NCBI GenBank assembly: GCA_964646885.1
Contig: CAZYFM010000018.1
Location: forward strand, 1-35,580
Length of the DNA stretch: 35,580 nucleotides
Reading direction: 5' to 3'
Source of the DNA: SZUA-430 sp964646885
GTDB taxonomy: Bacteria; Pseudomonadota; Alphaproteobacteria; Micropepsales; Micropepsaceae
The position numbers were made by a program, and so were the translations under genes. Shown one piece after another: positions 23,492 to 31,450 of the stretch (the stretch's first letter is position 1; each line of letters starts with the position of its first letter). A model generated the notes under the pieces. The model searched no databases and was not told where the DNA came from. It saw only the letters and a program-made list of their open reading frames with translations.

Positions 23492-24970
23492 CTACTCGCC
23501 CTGGATGGTGTCGCCGATGAAGCGGCTGGCCTGGCGCTTCAGGTTGATGTCCGGGTTGTAAGGCTCGACCGGAAGCTTGAGTTGCTCGACGTTCAGCCGC
23601 CCGATCGCCGCCAGCAGCTTGAATACGGACACGGCCTCCTCGCGGTTGCTCTCGATGAGCGCCACCTGCGTCAGCAGGTAAACCTGGCGCAGGCCGAGAA
23701 GGTCCGTGATCGAGCGGTGCAGCTTGGGATCCGCCATTTCCTTCCGCAGGCCTTCAAAAGCGCGAAGCACGGTCTGGGCCTGCGCCTTGTTGACCGCCCG
23801 CACGGCCCTGACCGACACCAGGTCGTACCAGGCACCATCGGCCTTTCGCATGACCTGGCGCTGGGCACTCGTGATCTTCAGCTTCGCCTGGTTGGCGCGC
23901 TCGCGCGCGGCCCGGATCTCGGACCATTCCGCGCCGCCATTGAAAAGCGGGATGCTCAGCGTTGCGCTGACGGCGGCGTTTCGTCCCGATCCTTGCGGGT
24001 CCACGTCCTCGCCACTGGTGCCGATGGACGCCGTCAGTCCCGCTTTGGGCAGGAGGTCGGCATAAGCCGCCGAAACGGTACCGCGCGATGCCGCTTCCTC
24101 GGCACGGGCTTCGTCGAGCTCGGGCACGTTGCCGCGCGCAGCTTCTTCGACCTCTTCCAGCGTGCCGGGGATCGCGGGCAGCTTCTCGGGCATCTTCAGC
24201 ACGGTCCGCTTTCGCTGCCCGAGCGCATCGATGCAGGGACTGACAGCCGCCAGGCTTTCGGCCGGCGCCACGATCAGCGGCGGTTCGCCAACGACCTGCT
24301 CGAATGAGCGCCAGCTGTTGAGCAGCGTCGCGTGGTGCGCGAGGCACTCCGCGCGGGCGGCCTCAAGCGAGGCGAGGATCTGGTCCACGTCGCTTTCGGT
24401 GGCCTTGCCCGCATCGTGGCGGTCCGTGAATTCCTTGAGCAACGATTGCAGCAGGGCAATGTCCTCGCGCACGAGGTCCAGCACCGCTTCGTTGCGCACG
24501 ATGGACGCGTACACGGTTGCCGCTTCCAGGAGCACATGCTGCTCCTTCGAGCGCAGGCGCGCCCGCTGCGCCGCCACATTGGCATCGGCAATGCGCCGTG
24601 ATGCACCATTGCGCCCACCGGTGAACAAGGGTTGCTGTGCAACCAGGTCGGCCGACCAGTTGCGGCTGCGGACGTCATAACTGACAGGGCCGGACTTTCC
24701 GGTGTCCGACGACATTTCGTAGGAAGCCTCGGCATTCACCGACGGCATCCATTTCGACCGGGCCTTCGTGATCTCTTCGTCGGTCGCGCGCGTCGCGGCA
24801 CGTTCGGCGGCCAGGTCCGGACTGGTCTGGTAGGTCTTGACGAGGACTTCCTCGAGCGTTTCGGCCCGCATTGGGCCTGCAGTAGTGACGGCAAGAATGG
24901 CCAGTCCTGCGCACAAAGCCTGCGCGCGCGCACCGATCCGGCCGCGCATGAGTGTAGTGTAGCGACGCAT
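23492..24970 (-). CDS. TolC-family outer-membrane channel protein
   Basis: The outer-membrane exit duct of type I secretion or RND/ABC efflux systems. The protein of about 492 residues has a long signal peptide (hydrophobic AQALCAGLAILAVTTAGPMRA). Two repeats of the outer-membrane-efflux pattern follow: N-terminal ETLEEVLVKTYQTSPDLAAERAATRA and ADLVAQQPLFTGGRNGASRRIADANV, and C-terminal SATLSIPLFNGGAEWSEIRAARERANQAKLKI. Long helical stretches lie between. I start at the ATG at 24970, preceded by GGGGGGAGCA; ATGs at 24997 and 24949 are alternatives. No membrane-fusion or pump gene lies beside it, so its partner is elsewhere. Two stem-loops (25083-25157) lie upstream. Confidence 0.9.
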   Translation of the reverse strand: MRRYTTLMRGRIGARAQALCAGLAILAVTTAGPMRAETLEEVLVKTYQTSPDLAAERAATRATDEEITKARSKWMPSVNAEASYEMSSDTGKSGPVSYDVRSRNWSADLVAQQPLFTGGRNGASRRIADANVAAQRARLRSKEQHVLLEAATVYASIVRNEAVLDLVREDIALLQSLLKEFTDRHDAGKATESDVDQILASLEAARAECLAHHATLLNSWRSFEQVVGEPPLIVAPAESLAAVSPCIDALGQRKRTVLKMPEKLPAIPGTLEEVEEAARGNVPELDEARAEEAASRGTVSAAYADLLPKAGLTASIGTSGEDVDPQGSGRNAAVSATLSIPLFNGGAEWSEIRAARERANQAKLKITSAQRQVMRKADGAWYDLVSVRAVRAVNKAQAQTVLRAFEGLRKEMADPKLHRSITDLLGLRQVYLLTQVALIESNREEAVSVFKLLAAIGRLNVEQLKLPVEPYNPDINLKRQASRFIGDTIQGE

Positions 24971-25082
24971 TGCTCCCCCCGAGCCCCTGCAACCCATGGT
25001 AGGGGGAAGTGCTGCAACGGTGGGCGTCTACCGTGCAGGCAATGCGGCCAATCCTTGGCATATATGGGAGTTTCAGGCTGCA

Positions 25083-25106
25083 GCGACCCACATCTGGTAG
25101 GGTCGC
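25083..25106. repeat. Stem-loop 1 in the P450-tolC intergenic region
   Basis: GCGACCC, 10-base loop, GGGTCGC: a perfect 7-bp inverted repeat. There is no T-run on either strand, so it is an operator or RNA hairpin candidate. Confidence 0.55.
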
Positions 25107-25127
25107 GCCGGTCTCAACTTATAGTTG

Positions 25128-25157
25128 CTGCCGTGTCACCACGTGGCAACACGGCAG
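25128..25157. repeat. Stem-loop 2: 30-base near-perfect palindrome after the P450 gene
   Basis: CTGCCGTGT at 25128-25136 pairs with ACACGGCAG at 25149-25157, and the interior contains the palindrome CCACGTGG. In the minus-strand RNA the two intervening positions on each side can form G:U pairs, giving an almost continuous hairpin 20 bases after the P450 stop. It may mark the 3' end of the six-gene operon, although no T-run follows. Confidence 0.65.
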
Positions 25158-25176
25158 GGGTCTCCTCCGTTGCGCC

Positions 25177-26427
25177 TCAGCCCGGGATGCGAACGGGCAC
25201 GTCCGTGAAGCCATGCACGAAGTTCGACTTCACGCGCACGGGCTCTCCCACCAGTTCGATGCGCGGGAACCTCTTCAGGATCTCTTCCCAGATGATCCGC
25301 AGCTGCATCTCGGCGACCCTGTTGCCCATGCAGCGGTGGATCCCGAAGCCGAACGACAGGTGGTGGCGCGGGTTCTCGCGGTCGATGATGAACTCGTTCG
25401 GACGATCAATGACGGTCTCGTCGCGGTTGCCCGAAATGTACCACATGACCACCTTGTCACCCTTGCGGATCGACTTGCCGCCGACAATGCCGTCCGCGAT
25501 CGCGGTCCGGCGCATGTGCGCGAGCGGGGTCTGGTAGCGGATGATTTCCGACACCATCGACGGGATCAGCGACGGGTTGGCCCTGAGCTTGTCGTACTCC
25601 TTGGGGAACTTGTTCAGCGCGACGACACCACCCGAGATCGAGTTGCGTGTCGTGTCATTGCCGCCCACGATGAGCAGCATGAGTGTCCCGAGGAACAGCA
25701 TCGGGTCCTTGTGCATGTCCTTTGTCGATGGACCGCGGGCCAGAAGCGAGATGAAGTCGAAACCCGGCTTGTCGCTGTTGACGCGCTCGTTCCAGAGCTT
25801 CGTGAAATAGGCCAGGCACTCCATCAGGATCTGCTGGCGCTTTTCCTGGGGCAGCGTGTCATTGCCGACCGTTTCGGACGAGGTCGTCACGTCCGACCAG
25901 TAGGGCAGGAGGTGGCGGTCCTCGAAGGGAAAGTCGAAAAGCGTCGCCAGCATCTGCGTCGTCAGTTCGATCGAGACACGGTCCACCCAGTTGAAGGTTT
26001 CGTTGCGCGGCAAGCCGTCAAGGATCTTTCCCGCACGCTGGCGGATCAGCGGCTCGAGCTCTGCCAGGCGGGCCGGGCTCACGGCGGGCGTGACGGTCTT
26101 GCGGTGGTCGTCATGGACCGGAGGATCCATGGCGATGAACATGGGCGGGCGGAAGTCGGCGGGCCCGTCACCAATCACGATCTCGGGATGCGACGAGAAG
26201 ATGTTGTGGCTCGTCTCGACCTGGACAATGTCGTTGAACTTCGTGATCGACCAGTAGGGACCGAAATCGCTCGCCGGCGTGAAATGGACCGGGTCATCGC
26301 GGCGAAGGCGGGCGAAGTAGTCCCAGTGGATGTCCTTCTCGAACAGCTCGCCCTTGCTGGGATCGATCTGCGAAATCGGCATGGTCCAGGGATCATTCCT
26401 GGTCTCGTTGGAATGGGCGAGCGACAT
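25177..26427 (-). CDS. Cytochrome P450 monooxygenase (soluble bacterial type)
   Basis: A 416-residue heme-thiolate monooxygenase, presumably served by ferredoxin partners not in the window. The I-helix GGNDTTRN is at 255-262, with the acid/Thr pair for oxygen activation. ExxR (EIIR) is at 294-297. The heme loop FGFGIHRCMGNRVAEMQ has Cys366. The HLSFGFGIHRCMGNR form and the I-helix GGNDTT are seen in bacterial P450s acting on terpenoids, sterols and alkyl chains, but the substrate is not determined. The ATG at 26427 is chosen for a perfect GGAGGAAAC ribosome site; the frame extends 22 codons further upstream. It is the last gene of the six-gene operon starting at 31304. Confidence 0.95.
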   Translation of the reverse strand: MSLAHSNETRNDPWTMPISQIDPSKGELFEKDIHWDYFARLRRDDPVHFTPASDFGPYWSITKFNDIVQVETSHNIFSSHPEIVIGDGPADFRPPMFIAMDPPVHDDHRKTVTPAVSPARLAELEPLIRQRAGKILDGLPRNETFNWVDRVSIELTTQMLATLFDFPFEDRHLLPYWSDVTTSSETVGNDTLPQEKRQQILMECLAYFTKLWNERVNSDKPGFDFISLLARGPSTKDMHKDPMLFLGTLMLLIVGGNDTTRNSISGGVVALNKFPKEYDKLRANPSLIPSMVSEIIRYQTPLAHMRRTAIADGIVGGKSIRKGDKVVMWYISGNRDETVIDRPNEFIIDRENPRHHLSFGFGIHRCMGNRVAEMQLRIIWEEILKRFPRIELVGEPVRVKSNFVHGFTDVPVRIPG

Positions 26428-26526
26428 GTTTCCTCCGGCGCTTCTGGTGAGCTGATTTTGGGAATCAGCATAGGCGCTCCGGCAGGAGTCCACAACAGGA
26501 TCGGGGCCTTTGCCCGGAAGGCTCAG

Positions 26527-26967
26527 TCAGCTTTCAGGTCGCTTGCTTAAGGACAGGATAAGCATGACGAGGGTCAGCGGGATCATGACCAGCGTGGCGT
26601 AGGCCTCGGGCGGATAGTGGCCTGTAACCGGTGGTTTCAGGATCCAGTGATTGGTCCCGATGATTGTACGTTCGATGAAGATGAGGGCGAGCACCAGCGG
26701 CACGAAGCTGCGATAGGCCAGTGACACGAGAAGCATGACAAGGCCCCACACGATCTGCGTGGCGCCGACCCAGGCAAACACGCCGATGATCGTGTGCCCG
26801 TTTTGCGAAAGGTCGAGCCCTGCGATCACGCCGGCACCTCCATCGGGAAGGAACGCGTGGATGCCGCCCGGCACGATCGTCCCGACCGAGGCCAGCGTCA
26901 GGAAATAGGCGGCGATCAGCCGCCCTGTGTAGTCGGCGTTCGTGCTGCGCGGAAAGAAGCGTCCCAT
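26527..26967 (-). CDS. Small four-helix membrane protein, function unknown
   Basis: 146 residues with four predicted hydrophobic helices: about 18-36 (LIAAYFLTLASVGTIVPGG), 60-84 (IIGVFAWVGATQIVWGLVMLLVSLA), 86-99 (SFVPLVLALIFIER) and 122-140 (YATLVMIPLTLVMLILSLS). Loop signatures are IERTIIGTNHWI and GHYPPEAYA. It resembles the small DUF4345/DoxX-like membrane proteins in size and topology, but I do not claim a family. A strong GAGGAGAG site precedes the ATG. It sits between the sulfatase (17 bases) and the P450 (about 100 bases), so an accessory membrane role in that pathway, such as uptake or a membrane anchor, is possible. Confidence 0.8.
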   Translation of the reverse strand: MGRFFPRSTNADYTGRLIAAYFLTLASVGTIVPGGIHAFLPDGGAGVIAGLDLSQNGHTIIGVFAWVGATQIVWGLVMLLVSLAYRSFVPLVLALIFIERTIIGTNHWILKPPVTGHYPPEAYATLVMIPLTLVMLILSLSKRPES

Positions 26968-26984
26968 GTCAGCTCTCCTCAGGC

Positions 26985-28646
26985 CTAGCCCGGCCAGTAA
27001 ATGTACTCGTCATCCTTCGTGGCCGGTTCCTCAAGCGTCTTGTCGATGGTCACAGGCATCTCGCCCACCGCCGGGAAGAGCGGCTCGCGCTGGGTCTTGT
27101 TGTGCGCATCGATCAGCGCGCGAAGTTCCCCGACCTTCTCCGGCATCTGGTCCGCAAGGTTCTTCTGCTCGGTGGGGTCTTCCCTGAGGTTGAAGAGCCA
27201 GGCCTTCTTCGGCCGCTCGGACACCTGCAGCTTGAAGCCACCGGTCTGCACGGCCTTGTAATGCCCGTCCCGCCAGAAGATCGTGCGGTCAGGCTGCACG
27301 GCGCCCTTTTCGAGCAGCGGGAGCAGGCTGACACCATCGATGGTCCGGTCTGTCGGCAGTGCGGCGCCCACGGCTGCCGCCGCTGTCGGCAGCAGGTCCA
27401 TGTGCGAGACAATCGTGTCATTGGTGGTGCCGGCTGGAATCTTGGACGGCCACTTCACGAACATCGGCACGCGGATTCCGCCCTCGAAGAAGGTCAGCTT
27501 CCAGCCGCGATAGGGCTTGTTGATGTCCCTGAGCCCGATGTAGCCCGCTCCGCCATTGTCGCTGGTGAAGATGACAATGGTGTTTTCGCTGAGGCCATTC
27601 TCTTCCAGCGCCTTCAGGACGCGCCCCACGCTGCGGTCCAGCGCGCGCACCATCGCTGCATAGACGCGCAGGCGGTGATCCTTGATCTGCGGCAGCGCGT
27701 CATAGTCTGCCTTGGAGGCCTGCAGCGGTGTGTGCACGCCCCATTGGGCGAGGTAGAGGAAGAACGGACGATTCCGGTTGGCCTCGATCGCCTTGATGGC
27801 CTCGTCCGTGTAGAAGTCGGTGAGATAGCCCTTGGGCTCGAACCACTCGCCGCCATTATAGGACGTTGCATACTGCATGCGCGCCCAGAGGAACTGGTCG
27901 ATCGGATCGAAGGGCAGTTTGGCGTTCACGGCTTGCGGATCATCTTCGGGAAGATAGAGCCCGCTCTCCATCATCACGCTCTCGTCGAAGCCCTGCGACA
28001 GCGGCAGGAACTCCTTCGTGTTCCCGAGATGCCACTTGCCGATATGCATCGTGTGGTAGCCGGCGCCCTTCAGGATTTCGGCAATCGTGATCTCGGAGCC
28101 CGGCAGACCCTGCTGCGTGAAAGGTACCTGGTTCTCGCTCGCGCGCGGATCCGTGATCATCTCGTGCGGACGCGTGCCGTCGTTGAAGAAGAGCGGCAGG
28201 ATGCGTGTCATCCCGCCAGGCGTCGGCGTGAACTCGAAGCCGGTGCGCGTGCCATAGCGCCCTGTCATCAGCATGGCGCGCGACGGCGCACAGGCCGCCG
28301 TTCCCGCATAGGCATTCCTGAAGAACGCGCCATCGCGGGCGATGGAGTCGATATGGGGTGTCGGCACGAGCCCGTCGGCAACGCCGCCACCGAAGTGGCT
28401 GAGGTCATTGATGCCAAGGTCATCGGCGAGGATGAAGACGACATTGGGTGGGCGCTCGGCTGCGGGCTTGTCGGCCTGTCCGGGGCCTGCCTGCCACGTG
28501 ATTTCCTGGTGGGGCTTCACCACTGTCGCATCGCGCGCAACGTTGGCGACGAAATAGAGGATCAGCTGCTTGCGGAACGCATAGGCGGTTCCGGCTGCCG
28601 CAACCACCAGCACGAGGGCGGCGATGACATAGTGTTTCCAGCGCAT
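26985..28646 (-). CDS. Membrane-anchored formylglycine-dependent sulfatase (arylsulfatase family)
   Basis: A 553-residue alkaline-phosphatase-superfamily sulfatase. An N-terminal uncleaved helix or signal anchor (VIAALVLVVAAAGTAYAF) places the enzyme in the periplasm. Metal-binding residues lie in FILADDLGIND (Asp75, Asp76). The modification motif C119-A-P-S-R123 (CAPSRAMLMTGRYGTRTG) is intact, so Cys119 should become formylglycine. MHIGKWHLG, FTSDNGGAG and KLTFFEGGIRVPMFVKWPS complete the active site. The maturation enzyme is not in the window. GGAGG precedes the ATG. Within the operon it may remove sulfate from a sulfated substrate before or after dehalogenation and P450 oxidation; the substrate is unknown. 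Confidence 0.93.
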   Translation of the reverse strand: MRWKHYVIAALVLVVAAAGTAYAFRKQLILYFVANVARDATVVKPHQEITWQAGPGQADKPAAERPPNVVFILADDLGINDLSHFGGGVADGLVPTPHIDSIARDGAFFRNAYAGTAACAPSRAMLMTGRYGTRTGFEFTPTPGGMTRILPLFFNDGTRPHEMITDPRASENQVPFTQQGLPGSEITIAEILKGAGYHTMHIGKWHLGNTKEFLPLSQGFDESVMMESGLYLPEDDPQAVNAKLPFDPIDQFLWARMQYATSYNGGEWFEPKGYLTDFYTDEAIKAIEANRNRPFFLYLAQWGVHTPLQASKADYDALPQIKDHRLRVYAAMVRALDRSVGRVLKALEENGLSENTIVIFTSDNGGAGYIGLRDINKPYRGWKLTFFEGGIRVPMFVKWPSKIPAGTTNDTIVSHMDLLPTAAAAVGAALPTDRTIDGVSLLPLLEKGAVQPDRTIFWRDGHYKAVQTGGFKLQVSERPKKAWLFNLREDPTEQKNLADQMPEKVGELRALIDAHNKTQREPLFPAVGEMPVTIDKTLEEPATKDDEYIYWPG

Positions 28647-28659
28647 GCAATTGCCTCCG

Positions 28660-29304
28660 TCAGCCCCGGCGGGCGAACCAGTTTGAGATGAGCTGTCCCG
28701 TCAGCACCAGGACCAGGATGAGAATGCCCGCCACCAGCTTCGGACCCAGCACGACAATCGCCGGCGCAATGGGAAACGCGCGGGTCGCCTCGATTGCTGC
28801 AAACTTGTAGGGATGGACGCTGTTGAAGGCCGGATTGGAGATGATCTCGGCGAGGTCGCGACGGCTGCGGTAGCGGATAAGGCCATAGACCTCCCAGTCG
28901 GCATCAGGTTCGACGCCCCAGCGCTCGAGGTCTGGCGACGCAGCCCGCCCGCCCGACACCATCCAGCCCGCACGCCCCAGGATCGACGGCATGAACGCGC
29001 CGGAGTAGCGCTCCATGACTTCGCGTGCGCTCTCGCCCGGCCTCATGCCGTCAAACGGTTGCGGCGCCGTGCGATAGCGAAGCAGGTTGACCATGAAGAA
29101 CTCTTTCCCGTCGTCGGCCTCGAGAAACGTGCGCAGCCGCGACTTGATCAGGTCATTGCCCTTGTAGACCTCGATCTGCTCGACGGCCTGCATGAAGCCG
29201 TCGATTTCGGTCTTGCTCAGCGGCTCCCGCCAGCCCCCATACCACACAAGGAACAGGGCGTAGAGCAGGGCGCCGGTCGCCCAGATGATGGCCGTGCGTA
29301 TCAT
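28660..29304 (-). CDS. Bitopic protein with a DUF1330/NIPSNAP-like dimeric alpha+beta barrel domain
   Basis: 214 residues. There is one helix at the N-terminus (about 5-22, AIIWATGALLYALFLVWYGG) and one at the C-terminus (about 180-206, PAIVVLGPKLVAGILILVLVLTGQLI). The soluble middle contains FFMVNLLRYRTAP, a phrase typical of DUF1330-type ferredoxin-like barrels, then DWEVYGLIRYRSRRDLAEIISNPAF and FAAIEATRAFPI, the matching second half. The protein therefore looks like a stress-response barrel domain tethered between two membrane helices. The ribosome site (GTGAGC) is weak, but it lies 8 bases after the dehalogenase stop and 13 before the sulfatase start, so it belongs to the operon. No function can be assigned. 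Confidence 0.65.
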   Translation of the reverse strand: MIRTAIIWATGALLYALFLVWYGGWREPLSKTEIDGFMQAVEQIEVYKGNDLIKSRLRTFLEADDGKEFFMVNLLRYRTAPQPFDGMRPGESAREVMERYSGAFMPSILGRAGWMVSGGRAASPDLERWGVEPDADWEVYGLIRYRSRRDLAEIISNPAFNSVHPYKFAAIEATRAFPIAPAIVVLGPKLVAGILILVLVLTGQLISNWFARRG

Positions 29305-29312
29305 GGATCAGC

Positions 29313-30215
29313 TCACGACGTGGTCTTGATGAAGCGCAGGATGTGCTCGACGAGGCCCTCCGGCACGTCTTCCTGGATGAAGTGATGGGCGTTCGGGAAT
29401 ACGTGATGCGGCTGTCCCTTTGCACCCGGGATGCGCTTCTGCATGTTCACGTCGGCGCCCTTGGCAACGGGATCGAGGTCGCCGAACAGCGTAAGGAACG
29501 GCTTGTCGAACTTCTCGAGCCCCTCCCAGGCTTTCTTGTTCAGGGGAACGCCCGGATTGTCGGGTTGCACCGCGATGAGGATCGGGAACGAGATGATCCC
29601 CGACATGTACTCGTCAGAGGGGAACGGTGCCATGTAGGCCGCGAACTCGCCCTCCGTCAGCTTGTGCACCATGCCCTGCGGCAGCATTGGAAACGGGAAG
29701 GTGGTGGCGGCCTTCATCATGCCGACCCACATCTTCATGAACTCGCTCTCGCCCTGTCCTTCAGGCATCCCCGTGTTCGAGGCAATCACGCGGTCAAAGC
29801 GTTCCGGATAGGCCGACACGAGATAGAGCCCGATCGTGCCGCCCCAGTCCTGGCAGAACAACGTGATGTTCCTGAGGTCCACGGCCTTCAGCCACTTCGA
29901 CATCCAGTCATAATGGCGCGCGAGCGTGTAGTCCGACTTCAGCAAGGGCTTGTCCGAGCGGCCGCAACCGACAAGGTCAACCGCCACGACGCGATGGCCC
30001 GCGGCCACGAGCGGGTCGATCATCTTGCGGTAGAGATAGCTCCACGTCGGATTGCCATGGATCAGCAGGATCGGTTTCGCATCGCGCGGGCCTTCGTCCA
30101 CGTGATTGATGCGCAGCCGCGTGCCATCGGCATCGACGATCTCGGTGTAGTTCGGCTTGTAACGATAGCCTTCGAGTTTCTCGAAACGCGCGTCCGGGGT
30201 ACGCCTGATTTCCAT
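29313..30215 (-). CDS. Haloalkane dehalogenase, HLD-I type alpha/beta-hydrolase
   Basis: Predicted to hydrolyse carbon-halogen bonds of haloalkanes to alcohol and halide. The 300 residues contain HGNPTWS (53-59), whose Asn55 takes the halide-stabilising position. The nucleophile elbow CQDWGG has Asp123 and Trp124. The charge-relay acid sits at Asp248 in TLFGDLDPV and the catalytic base at His278 in NAHHFIQED. This arrangement is that of the DhlA-like subfamily I; related alpha/beta-hydrolases with D-W-G-G include some epoxide hydrolases and fluoroacetate dehalogenases, so the activity is probable rather than certain. AGGA precedes the ATG. It lies 3 bases after the DUF2855 gene. In the operon it would act together with the P450 and sulfatase on an unknown, possibly halogenated, compound. 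Confidence 0.92.
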   Translation of the reverse strand: MEIRRTPDARFEKLEGYRYKPNYTEIVDADGTRLRINHVDEGPRDAKPILLIHGNPTWSYLYRKMIDPLVAAGHRVVAVDLVGCGRSDKPLLKSDYTLARHYDWMSKWLKAVDLRNITLFCQDWGGTIGLYLVSAYPERFDRVIASNTGMPEGQGESEFMKMWVGMMKAATTFPFPMLPQGMVHKLTEGEFAAYMAPFPSDEYMSGIISFPILIAVQPDNPGVPLNKKAWEGLEKFDKPFLTLFGDLDPVAKGADVNMQKRIPGAKGQPHHVFPNAHHFIQEDVPEGLVEHILRFIKTTS

Positions 30216-30218
30216 TGT

Positions 30219-31304
30219 TCAGTCCTGCATTGAAAGGAGCAGCCCCTTGGAAGGCGACACCTGGTTGTTGACGAGTTCGACAAAGGTTTTTTCGACGGCG
30301 GCAGGTCCGCGCACCTTCGAGATCTCGAATTGGCCCGCAATCGAGGCCGTGATCTTCGCGCCGGCTGCCATGGCCTTGCCAATGAGTACGCCCGGACCCC
30401 ATTCCTTGTTGCGCTTGCCGATATGCGCTGGAGCAAAGAAGAACGCGGGCTTTGCGCCCGGCAGGTCGCCCCGATTGCGGTCGGCCTCCCAGTGCGTTGC
30501 GCCCACGATGCAGCTTTCCTTCACATTGTCCCCGATATGCTGGTGCACGGCCGTGATCACCGCGCCCGATCCCGCCATGTCGATGAAGGCCGCGGGCTTC
30601 GAGGCGTCGATCGAGAGGATGGCATCATAGGTGACGATCTGGTCGCAGACCTTCAGCCCCTCGACGAACTTCACGTTGGTGGGTGACGTGAGGCCCACGA
30701 CGTGCTTCGGCTTGGTCTTGTCATGGTGGATAAGGTGCGCAAGGCCGAACCCGGTCTTCGACGACACTGACCCGACAACCACCTGCGTCGCGCCGAAATA
30801 GTCATTCGCGACCAGATAGTCGTAGAGCACATAGGACGTCGCAAAGAGGGGGAACAGCACGCAGCGCGCATCTTCCATTTGCTTCATCGGTGCCGGGTCG
30901 TTGTTTGTCCGCATGAAGTCGTTGTAGAGGCCGGGCAGGGGCTTGCGATGCTCGCTGACGTCCGTGAACTGGTGAGGAAGCACCTTGCCAGGCTTCAGAA
31001 CGGCATGCGTCGCCATCGGGAAGAAGCCCCACATGCGCTCGCCGACGGGGATGTCGCTGCAGCGTGACTCGATCACGTCGCCAAAGCCCCAGACCGGCAC
31101 CTTTCCCCATTCGCCTTCTGCCGGGTAGTACTTCCAGTAGCCGATGAAGTCGCCGGAGACCGCGTAGCTCACGTTGTTGGCCGTCAGGCCGAACTTGTCG
31201 ATCTTCACGAGGATCTCGCCATCCTGCAGGGGCGCGAGCTGCCGCTCGACGATCTTCGTCTGGCGCAGCTTGGCGCGTTCGACCCAGAGTTCCGTCGACT
31301 TCAT
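30219..31304 (-). CDS. DUF2855-family, MDR-like oxidoreductase of unknown function
   Basis: 361 residues. The N-terminal segment (LQDGEILVKIDKFGLTANNVSYAVSGDFIGYWKYYP and VPVWGFGDVIESRCSDIPVGERMWGFFPMATHAVLKPGKV) resembles the GroES-like domain of medium-chain dehydrogenases/quinone reductases. The middle (VVVGSVSSKTGFGLAHLIHH and HVVGLTSPTNVKFVEGLKVCDQIVTYD) resembles a degenerate Rossmann domain. The classic GxGxxG is not present, so cofactor use is uncertain. I start at the ATG at 31304 after GGGAGC, not at the in-frame TTG five codons upstream. It is the first gene of the operon, directly behind the TGACAC palindrome and -35/-10 pair. A reductase or dehydrogenase step in the same catabolic route is an inference. 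Confidence 0.8.
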   Translation of the reverse strand: MKSTELWVERAKLRQTKIVERQLAPLQDGEILVKIDKFGLTANNVSYAVSGDFIGYWKYYPAEGEWGKVPVWGFGDVIESRCSDIPVGERMWGFFPMATHAVLKPGKVLPHQFTDVSEHRKPLPGLYNDFMRTNNDPAPMKQMEDARCVLFPLFATSYVLYDYLVANDYFGATQVVVGSVSSKTGFGLAHLIHHDKTKPKHVVGLTSPTNVKFVEGLKVCDQIVTYDAILSIDASKPAAFIDMAGSGAVITAVHQHIGDNVKESCIVGATHWEADRNRGDLPGAKPAFFFAPAHIGKRNKEWGPGVLIGKAMAAGAKITASIAGQFEISKVRGPAAVEKTFVELVNNQVSPSKGLLLSMQD

Positions 31305-31337
31305 GGCGTGCTCCCTCAATCCTGCCTGTTCAGGCCA

Positions 31338-31366
31338 ATCTAAAGAAGTGACACATCAAGTGTCAA
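31338..31366 (-). promoter_or_regulatory. Predicted promoter of the DUF2855-to-P450 operon
   Basis: On the minus strand, consensus -35 TTGACA (31366-31361), 17-base spacer, weak -10 TTAGAT (31343-31338), followed about 30 bases later by the DUF2855 ATG. The consensus -35 with a poor -10 is typical of a regulated promoter. Confidence 0.6.
31349..31365. promoter_or_regulatory. Operator-like perfect palindrome TGACAC-N5-GTGTCA
   Basis: Half sites TGACAC (31349-31354) and GTGTCA (31360-31365), separated by atcaa. The site overlaps the -35 and most of the spacer of the operon promoter, the usual place for a dimeric repressor of the TetR, MarR or GntR kind. No regulator gene is in the window. Confidence 0.65.
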
Positions 31367-31450
31367 TATACCATCTGAAGCCCGCGAACCGGCCTCCGCC
31401 GCCTTCGCGAGCGGCATGAAACGGGGACAGGATAAAGGAGGGAGGAGCTT

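Noticed and set aside
25009..26550. 513-codon plus-strand frame opposite the P450
   Set aside because: Shadow frame. The P450 frame has heme-loop and I-helix motifs and a perfect ribosome site.
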